This document shows, in pieces, positions 56,121-64,000 of a stretch of 64,000 bases of DNA; within the stretch, counting starts at the first letter, position 1, and the number at the start of each line of letters is the position of its first letter. The notes beneath the pieces are model-generated. The model was not told the DNA's origin and ran no database searches. It saw only the letters and a list, made by a program, of their open reading frames with translations. The position numbers were made by a program, and so were the translations under genes. The stretch covers positions 122,700,148 through 122,764,147 of the forward strand of contig CM071598.1 of assembly GCA_036435485.1 (NCBI GenBank), given 5' to 3'. This stretch comes from Saposhnikovia divaricata. Lineage: Eukaryota; Streptophyta; Magnoliopsida; Apiales; Apiaceae.

Positions 56121-59100
56121 TCAAAGTTTCCGCATTCCAATCTTGCACACCAATTTCTCGAATGAAGAAGTAGGAAGTGCTTTTGTAAACAAATCTGCTA
56201 GATTTTCACATGAGCGAATTTGACAAACATCAATTTCTCCTCTTTGCTGAAGCTCATGAGTGAAGAAAAACTTTGGATCAATGTGCTTCGTCCTATCACC
56301 TTTAATGTAACCTTCTCGAGTCTGAGTGATACATGCTTCATTATCTTCGAATATAACAGTAGGACTTTCCTTATTGACTAAAAGACCACATGATTCTCGA
56401 ATATGATGGACCAAAAACCTTAGCCACACGCATTCTCGACTAGCTTCATGTAGTGCCAATAATTCAGCATGATTCGAAGAAGTTGCTGCAAGAGTTTGCT
56501 TTGTAGACCGCCAAGATATTGCGGTATCACCATATCTGAATACATAACCTCTTTGTGATCTACCTTTGTGGGGATCATACCGATATCCTGCATCTGCATA
56601 ACCAACTAATTCTATTTTTGAGCCTTTAGAATAAAACAAACCCATATCCATTGTACCTCGAAGATATCTAAAAATTTGTTTGACACCAGTCCAATGTCTT
56701 TGAGTTGGAGCAGAACTATGCCTTGCCAATAAATTGACAGAAAAAGCAATATCAGGTCGTGTACAATTGGCAAGGTACATTAGTGCACCAATGGCACTAA
56801 GATACGATACTTCATGACCAAGAAGTTCTTCTCCTTCTTCTCTTGGGCGGAATGGATTCTTTTTTCTTTTCAAGTGAGCAAACAACCATAGGTGTACTCA
56901 CAGGATATGCTTTATCCATAATAAATCGTTTAATGATCTTTTCAATATATGATGACTGGTGGACAAAAATTCCTTTCGATAGATGTTCAACTTGAAAACC
57001 AAGGCATAGTTTTGTTTTGCCCAAGTCTTTCATCTCAAATTCTTTTTTCAAATATTCAATCGTTTCATGAAGTTCATCTGGGGTCCCAATGATGTTTAGA
57101 TCATCAACATAAACTGCAATTATAGTAAACCCCATTTTTGTCCTTTTAATAAAAACACATGGATAAATTACATTATTAACATAACCATTTTTCAAAATGT
57201 ATTCGCTGAGGCGATTATACCACATTCGACCTGATTGTTTCAACCCGTACAATGATCTTTGTAATTTAATTGAATAAAGTTCATGGGATCTTGAACTACA
57301 TGCTTCAGGAACTTTTAATCCATCAGGGATTTTCATGTAAATGTCATTATCAAGTGACCCATACAAGTAGGCAGTCACAACATCCATTAAATTCATTCGG
57401 AGCCCTTCTAAAATTGATAAGCTTAGTAAAAATCTGAATGTTGTTGCATCCATTGTGAGAAGCCTTGTGCAACAAGGCGTGCCTTATATCTCACAACTTC
57501 ATTTTTCTCATTTCTTTTGCGCACAAATACCCATCTATATCCAACGGGTTTCACACCTGCAGGTGTTTGGACAATAGGTCCAAAAACTTGACGTTTTTCA
57601 AGTGATTTCAATTCTGCCTCAATAGCTTCTTTCCATTTTGGCAAATCATTTCTTCTTTTACATTCATAGATCGATCTAGGTTCATGATCCTCGATTTCTT
57701 CAGAAATGTCAAGTGCAGCTGCATATGCAAATATTTCATCCATGACAATTTCTTTTCTATTCCACCTTTTCCCTGAAATGATATAATTTATCGAGATCTC
57801 TTCATTGTCCTCAATTTCAGGTGTTTGATCATACTTTGAAGACATCTCTTCAGTGATCAATTCTATTTCATTTGGAATGATGTCGTTTGATGTACCAACT
57901 TGTTTATCAAGTTTCCTTGATTTTCTAAGATTTTTATCTTTGGATCCAATAGGTCGACCACGCTTCTGGCGTGCTTTAGACTCATTTGCTAGCATGATTT
58001 TATTTTCTTCATTAGGAAGTGTTATTTTACAAGGAACATTGACAGCTGGTATATGTGACTTTGACACTATTTTGACATCAGTAAATGAATCGGGCAATTT
58101 ATTTTCAACCTCTTGTAGGTGGATAATATTTTGAACTTCAAGTTCACATTGATTTGTGCGAGGATCATAATGAGACAGAGATGCTGCATTCCATAAAATT
58201 TCTTGTCTTTCTTTTTCAAATTTTGACTTATCTCCCCCAAATGCAGGAAAAACTGTCTCATCAAATTGACAGTCGGCAAATCTTGCATTAAATAAATCAC
58301 CAGTCATGGGCTCCAAATATTTTATAATTGAGGGAGAGTCAAACCCAACGTATACCCATAATCTTCTTTGGGGTCCCATTTTTGTTCGTTGGGGAGGAGA
58401 TATCGGAACATAAACTGCACACCCAAAAACTCTTAAGTGAGAAATATTTGGTTCTTGACCATTTACAAGCTGCAATGGGGAATATTTATGATAAGCAGTC
58501 GGTCTTAAACGAACAAGTGATGCAGCATGTAATATTGCATGTCCCCAAGCAGTATTTGGTAAGTTTGTTTTTATAAGTAAGGGCCTAGCAATCAATTGTA
58601 GCCTTTTAATAAAAGATTCTACTAAACCATTTTGGGTATGCGTATGCGGAACCGGATGTTCCATATCAATCCCAATTGACATGCAATAATCATTAAAAGA
58701 TTGAGAAGTAAATTCTCCTGCATTATCCAATCGAATTTTCTTGATTGTATGATCTGGGAATTGTGTCCTTAATCGAATTATTTGGGCAAAGAGTCTTGCG
58801 AATGCAACATTACGAGTGGACAATAAACTAACATGCGACCAACGTGTCGATGCATCTATAAGTACCATAAAGTACTGAAATGGTCCACTTGATGGTGTTA
58901 TAGGTCCACATATATCTCCTTGAATTCGTTCCAAAAAGGATGGACACTCAATCGCAACTTTCACATGCGATGGCTTTGTTATTAGTTTTCCTTGAAAGCA
59001 AGCAACACAGGAAAAATCTTTGGACAATGGAACAATCTTGTTCTTTAAAGGATGTCCATTTGAATTTTCAATAATTCTTCGCATCATTGTTGAACCCGGA

Positions 59101-59564
59101 TGGCCTAAACGATCATGCCACATAATAAAATTTTTCGGGTCTGATAAGTTTTGACTCATTATCATGTGTGTCTCTACTGGATTAATAAAGGTATAATATA
59201 ATCCAGATTTATATGATGGGAGTTTTTCTATTATTAGCTTCCTCCCAGAGACTATAGACGTGATACGGAGATATTCATCGCCATTCTCATTTGTTGTCTC
59301 AATATGATAGCCATTATGGCGTATATCTTTGAAACTCAAAAGGTTTCTTTTTGATCGGGTGGAGAACATGACATTTTCAATAAATAAATGTGTACCATTA
59401 GGTAACACTATATTTGCTCTTCCGGAGCCTTCAATAATATCTGATGCACCCGATATTGTATTTACATTAGATTTAGCTAATATGAGATGCGAAAAATATT
59501 CTTTATTTTTCAAAATTGTATGTGTTGTTGCACTATCCGCCAAACAAAATAATTCCTCATCTTT
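56121..59564 (-). pseudogene. Copia U1 pol (integrase-RT-RNase H), minus strand, broken
   Basis: Reads LFCLADSATTH (protease Asp), then HDRLGHPGSTMM and CVACFQGK (integrase zinc finger), GDICGPI, RLDNAGEF and NGLVESF (D,D,E core), YVGFDSPSIIKYLEP, then RT with AVYVDDLNIIG (~57110) and RNase H from GYADAGYRYD (~56610), to the stop at 56121. There is no ATG at the start, so pol was made from gag RNA by splicing or shift. Breaks: about 40 bases of RT lost near 57450 (between GFSQ and MDATTF), with change of frame, and a one-base shift in an A-run near 56860. Catalytic motifs otherwise look intact. Confidence 0.85.
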
Positions 59565-59733
59565 TGCATTTAGTCAGAGGCTTCTGGCCATATTTCTTCA
59601 CAAGGAAAATAGAAAATATTTCATTCATAATAAAAGGGATTACATAGCATAAGCTTAAGTAAAGTCACCCAATTCAAAGTTCAAACATAAATATTTAAAT
59701 ATTCATTAAATAAACAAAGTTTTAATATATGGC
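59565..59733 (-). other. U1 gag-pol gap, AT-rich
   Basis: About 170 bp between the ancestral gag stop (TAA at 59736-59734 on the minus strand) and pol. The plus-strand relative U2 has a comparable gap (about 61998-62190). This suggests an element with separate gag and pol frames and perhaps an intron. Confidence 0.45.
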
Positions 59734-60808
59734 TTAATTATTGCCATCAACAAATTTGGCCATCTCTTCATTCACGTTTTCAAAGAAATCACCAACTTCC
59801 ATGTGAGTGAGACCCGAAGGATCAATCTGCACCACCAAGGTGTGCTTCAAGATGAGCAATTCCCAAGGGATCATTTTGTCCAGCAAAATTAGTTTCAATA
59901 TTTTTCAAAGAGGTTTGATAAAGGTCAGCAAAGTGCTTGGAGGTACGACATGTACGCCTCCAATGACCTTTCATTCCACAACGACTACAAATACTTTCAC
60001 CCCTTTTAATCATCGTACTTCCCTCGGGTTTCTCCTCATTTTTTATCCACTTCTGGTGGTGAGGCTTCCTTTTAAAGTTGGTGAAATTTTGATGATTATG
60101 ACCTCGACCATGCCCAAAATTATGACCACGGGCACGTCCACGTCCATATCCATGACCACGCCCACGTCCAAATGGCTTATTATCTCCATATTCATTATTA
60201 GTCACCGCATTCACTTCAGGGAATGGTGTTGAGCCAATTGGATGGGCTTGATGATTTTTCATCAAAAGTTCATTATTTTGCTCAGCAAAAAGCAATACAG
60301 AAATTAGCTTAGAATATTTTGTGAATCCACGTTCACGATATTGCTGTTTCAAGAGCATATTATTGGCATGGAAAGTGGAATATGTTTTTTCCAACATATC
60401 TTTATCGGTGATATTCTCGCCACATAATTTCAATTGAGATGTAATTTTAAACATGGCTGAGTTATACTCGCTCACACTTTTATAATCTTGCAATCGCAAG
60501 TGTAGCCAATCATAGCGAGCTTTTGGGAGTATAACCATTTTTTGATGGTCATATCTTTCTTTGAGATCCTTCCAAAGAATTGATGGATCTTTAATAGTCA
60601 AATATTCAGTTTTTAGGCCTTCATCAAGATGATGGCGGAGGAATATCATAGCCTTTCCTTTATCTTGCTCGGAGGTTTTATTTCCCTCTTTTATGGTGTC
60701 ACCAAGACCCATAGCACTAAGATGGATTTCAGCATCAAGAATCCATGTCAAATAATTTTTGCCGGTGACATCAGGTGCATTGAACTCAAGTTTTGTAAGA
60801 TTCAACAT
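59734..60808 (-). pseudogene. Copia U1 gag, minus strand
   Basis: ATG 60808 starts MLNLTKLEFN. The copia gag domain is full length (NYLTWILDAEIHLS; KERYDHQKMVILPKARYDWL), followed by a Gly/Arg/His-rich stretch and a zinc knuckle CSRCGMKGHWRRTC (~59980-59940). A premature TGA at 59824-59822 with a one-base shift cuts off the last ~25 codons. The original frame would end at TAA 59736-59734. Capsid/RNA-binding protein of the element; nearly intact. Confidence 0.85.
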
Positions 60809-61332
60809 TATCACTAAAATATAATTCCAAACAGTGTCAATTTATAAAATAAGCATAAATACAACATATGTTACCAAAAACATTATATTGACATGAACAC
60901 TTATAATTTGATAACAGTATTCCATCAAGAAAATCATGCATAATTAAACAATTAGTCATATTAAACTTTGCACGCATATGAAATTAATCCATTTTACTTT
61001 GAGCTAATATTTGTCTACTTTTAATTAGATGGAGATCTCAAGGAGAGCTTCAAGATAAGCAAATATAAACATGTTGTATGCAGTTTATTTGTTACATAAA
61101 CTAAGAGACATAATACAAACAATCAGTATGTAAGGTTGAATTCAATTTACCGTGTAAATGGAGACTGATTATAAAGACACAGTAGATTGCATTCAATCTA
61201 CCGTGTAAATGTAAGATAACATCAAATCTTTTTTAATACTCATATTATAGATTAATGCTAACAAGTAAGATTATACGTACCTTCTGGATAGCTCCACGTT
61301 TTCTTGCACTTCCCAGATTATTTTTTCGCAAT
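60809..61332 (-). other. U1 leader region
   Basis: Upstream of gag on the minus strand; AT-rich and non-coding. It has a possible donor (AG|GTACGT) near 61280, just after the primer site. Such donors are used in copia leader splicing, so a leader intron is plausible. Confidence 0.4.
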
Positions 61333-61346
61333 CATGCTGATAACAA
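61333..61346 (-). other. U1 primer-binding site (minus strand)
   Basis: The minus strand reads TTATCAGCATGATTG, matching the V primer site (TTATCAGCACGATAG) at most positions. It marks the 5' end of the U1 interior. Confidence 0.55.
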
Positions 61347-61585
61347 ATGCTGGTCGATCTACTTTCCTCAAATTCATGTGATTTAATTATCTCGATAAAT
61401 TATAATCGCTTGTTGTGGTAATGATGCCCATTATAATTAATCTCATTTTTGTGTTTCTTTTGTTCTCGGAGATTAACTTATATCATGGTCTATTTTAGAT
61501 GTCAAATCTTATAATATTTAAATTCAACACAAAAAATTGATGTCACCGAAAAAATTATTTAACATGATTTTTGGATATTAAAATT
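61347..61585. other. Junction between the head-to-head copia copies U1 and U2
   Basis: About 240 bp with no recognisable LTR, though both a U1 5' LTR and a U2 leader should lie here. One or both were truncated. Confidence 0.35.
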
Positions 61586-61998
61586 CATTTGAGTGCTATG
61601 GGTCTTGGTGACACCATATAAGAGGGAATAAAACCTCCGAACAACATAAGGCAAAGGCTATGATATTCCTCCACCATCACCTTAATGAAGGATTGAAAAA
61701 TGAATACTTAACTATTAAAGATCCATCTACTCTTTGGAAGGATCTCAAAAAAAAAATTGGTGATACTCCCTAAAACTCGCTATGATTGGCTGCACTTGCG
61801 ATTGCAAGATTACAAAAGTGTGAGCGAGTATAGCTTCGCCATGTTTAAAATTACATCTCAATTGAAATTATATGGCAAGGATATCACCGATAAAGATATA
61901 ATGGAAAAATATGGTCCATGCAAATAACATGCTCCTACAGCAGCAATGTCATGAATGAGGATGAAGAGATGGCCAAATCTGGTGGTGACAATAATTAA
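61586..61998 (+). pseudogene. Copia gag fragment U2, plus strand, internally deleted
   Basis: Plus-strand match to U1 gag starting at HLSAMGLGD (61591), with stops, shifts and an A-run at 61747-61757. It jumps near 61945 from the LLQQQ region to the last codons of gag (EDEEMAKS) and ends in TAA at about 61996. The Gly/Arg-rich region and zinc knuckle are deleted. It could be the gag of copia V, whose leader at 53989-54408 has the same orientation. Confidence 0.75.
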
Positions 61999-62209
61999 GC
62001 CATATGATAAAGCTTTACTTTGTTTATTAAAAATTTGAATTTTCTATCTGAACTTTAAAATGATTGGCTTTACTTTATGCATTCTATGTGATTCTCTTTT
62101 ATCGTGATTGAGGTGTTTTGATTATCATTTTTCTAATTTTCATTTATATCTTTATTTTAGAAATATGGTTAGTAATCTCTCATTATGTGCTATGAAAGAT
62201 GAGGAATAA

Positions 62210-64000
62210 TTTTGTTTGGCAGATAGTGCAACGACACATAAAATTTTGAAAAAGAAAGAATATTTTTCGCATCTCATATTAGCTAAAGCTAATGTAAATA
62301 CAATATCGGGTGCATCAGATATTATTGAAGGCTCCGGAAGAGCAAGTATAGTGTTACCTAATGGTACACATTTATTTATTGAAAATGCCATGTTCTCTAC
62401 CCGATCAAAAAGAAACCTTTTGAGTTTCAAAGATATACGCTACAATGGATATCATATTGAGACAACAAATGAAAATGACGATGAATATCTATGTATCACG
62501 TCTATAATCTCTGGGAGGAAGCAAATAATAGAAAAACTCCCATCATATAAATCTGGATTATATTATACCTTTATTAATCCAGTGGAGACACACATGTTAA
62601 TGAGCCAAAAATTATCTGACCCGGGAAATTTTCTTATGTGGCATGATCGCTTAGGCCATCCGGGTTCAACAATGATGCGAAGAATTATTGAAAATTCAAA
62701 TGGACATCCTTTAAAGAACAAAATTGTTCCATTGTCAAAAGATATTTCTTGTGTTGCTTGCTTTCAAGGAAAACTAATAACAAAGCCATCGCATGTGAAA
62801 GTAGCAATTAAATGTCCATCCTTTTTTGAGCGAATTCAAGGAGATATATGTGGTCCTATTACACCGTCAAGTGGACCATTTCAGTACTTTATGGCACTTA
62901 TAGATGCATCGACACGTTGGTCGCATGTTAGTTTATTGTCCACTCGTAATGTCGCTTTTGCAAGACTCCTTGCTCAAATTATTCGGCTGAGGACACAGTT
63001 CCCAGACCATACAATTAAGAATATCCGAGTGGATAATGCAGCAGAATTTACATCCCAAACTTTTAATGATTATTGTATGTCGATTGGGATTACGGTTGAA
63101 CATTCTGTAGCTCACACGCACACTCAAAATGGTCTAGCAGAATCGTTAATTAAAAGGCTACAATTAATTGCTAGACCTTTACTTATGAAAACAAATTTGC
63201 CAAATTCTGCTTGGGGACATGCAATCCTGCATGCTGCATCGCTAATTCGATTAAGGCCAACGGCCTATCATAAGTACTCCTCATTGCAGCTTGTGAATGG
63301 TCACAAACCAAATATATCTCATTTAAGAACTTTTGGGTGTGTGGTATATGTTCCAATATCTCCTCCCCAACGAACAAAAATGGGACCCCAAAGAAGATTA
63401 GGGGTATACGTTGGGTTTGACTCTCCCTCAATTATAAAATATTTGGAGCCCATGACTGGTGATTTATTTAAAGCAAGATTTGCTGATTATCAGTTTGATG
63501 AGACAATTTTTCCTGCGTTAGGGGGAGATAAGTCAAAATTTGAAAAAGAAAGACAAGAAATTTTGTGGAATGCAGCATCTCTATTTCATTATGATCCTCG
63601 CACAAATCAATGTGAACTTGAAGTTCAAAAGATTATCCACCTACAAGAAATTGCAAATAAATTGCCTGATTCATTTACTGATGTCAAGACAGTGACAAAG
63701 TCACATATACCGGCTGTCAATGTTCCTTGTAAAATAAAACTTCCTGATGAAGAAAATAAAGTCTTGCTAGCAAATGCGTCTAAAACACGCCAGAAGCGTG
63801 GTAGACCTATTGGATCTAAAGATAAAAATCCTAGAAAATCAAGGAAACTTGATAAACAAGCTGGTACATCAAATGACATCATTCCAAATGAAATAGAATT
63901 GATCACTGAAGAGACGTCTTCAAAGGATGATCAAACACCTGAAATTGAGGACAATGAAGAGATCTCGATAAATTATATCATTTCAGGGAAAAGGTGGAAT
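62210..64000 (+). CDS. Copia U2 pol, plus strand, open to the window edge
   Basis: An uninterrupted frame of 597 codons follows TAA 62207-62209 and runs off the right edge, so it is partial. It reads FCLADSATTH (protease Asp), then HDRLGHPGSTMM and CVACFQGK (integrase finger), GDICGPI, VDNAAEF and NGLAESL (integrase D,D,E core), YVGFDSPSIIKYLEP and the linker before RT. The TAA just upstream replaces a Leu codon seen in U1 (GAATTATTT). The integrase 'DNAGEF' is DNAAEF, a Gly-to-Ala change beside the catalytic Asp. There is no own ATG, so it would be expressed from gag RNA. Intact as far as visible, unlike its U1 relative. Confidence 0.8.

Noticed and set aside
57853..59652. Plus-strand frames of 77-107 codons opposite the U1 pol
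   Set aside because: Shadows of the minus-strand polyprotein; similar shadows appear opposite the plus-strand U2 pol.
1..64000. tRNA, rRNA or microRNA genes
   Set aside because: No tRNA- or rRNA-like sequence was noticed; hairpins present are explained by transposon termini and palindromic arrays. A covariance-model scan would be needed to exclude small RNAs.

Overview
The window is plant nuclear DNA from a transposon-rich, probably pericentromeric or heterochromatic region of a large angiosperm genome (a eudicot seems likeliest; the species cannot be named). Support: Ty3/gypsy and Ty1/copia elements with plant-type primer sites, two CACTA DNA transposons, Helitron-like ends, genes with GT-AG introns, and exon fragments of typical plant genes (HOTHEAD-type oxidoreductase, PDR-type ABCG transporter, plastid acyl-lipid desaturase, MEI2-like RNA-binding protein, ubiquitin-specific protease). 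No complete ordinary host gene was found.

Layout. Positions 1-5451 hold old debris: a gypsy LTR (279-~1779), a copia LTR-like block (~1777-2703), a poly(A)-tailed retroposed fragment on the minus strand (~2735-3220) and overlapping Helitron-like ends (3648-~5026). From 5452 to beyond 53988 lies a nest in which five insertions can be read from exact target-site duplications (TSDs). The short LTR of a copia element (V, 5452-5650 plus 53951-53988) was split by X, a gypsy element (5651-53945, TSD ATCTC) with 4.7-kb LTRs and an eroded chromovirus-like interior. Into the X interior went Z, a Tat-lineage gypsy element (12936-24309, TSD GTACC). Into the 3' LTR of X went Y, a copia element (28934-50835, TSD GTGTG). 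Between the Y LTRs sits CACTA-1 (32819-45070, TSD TAT), which carries exon fragments of five unrelated plant genes in one orientation. Into one of those exons went CACTA-2 (35502-42218, TSD ATG), which carries a ten-exon TNP2-plus-Ulp1 gene. The right end (54409-64000) holds three related copia fragments in opposing orientations, one with an open frame that runs off the window.

How the parts work together. Z has a gag-pol on the plus strand (one frameshift, two TGA stops) and an apparently intact antisense gene on the minus strand: three exons with matching phases, its own TATA box, a 650-residue product, and a tandem-repeat zone upstream of its promoter. CACTA-2 could supply transposase if three single-base homopolymer shifts are assembly errors. 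CACTA-1 has no transposase of its own and looks like a gene-capturing passenger. Y shows an odd rearrangement: its left LTR is followed by a 1,244-bp copy of the X sequence that flanks its right LTR, and the copy stops where a 43-bp palindromic array begins; this fits break repair using the right side as template.

Many apparent short reading frames begin at non-ATG codons or lie antisense to the genes above and are not listed. Coding starts were judged from ATG codons, splice sites and family alignment remembered from general knowledge; no database search was possible.
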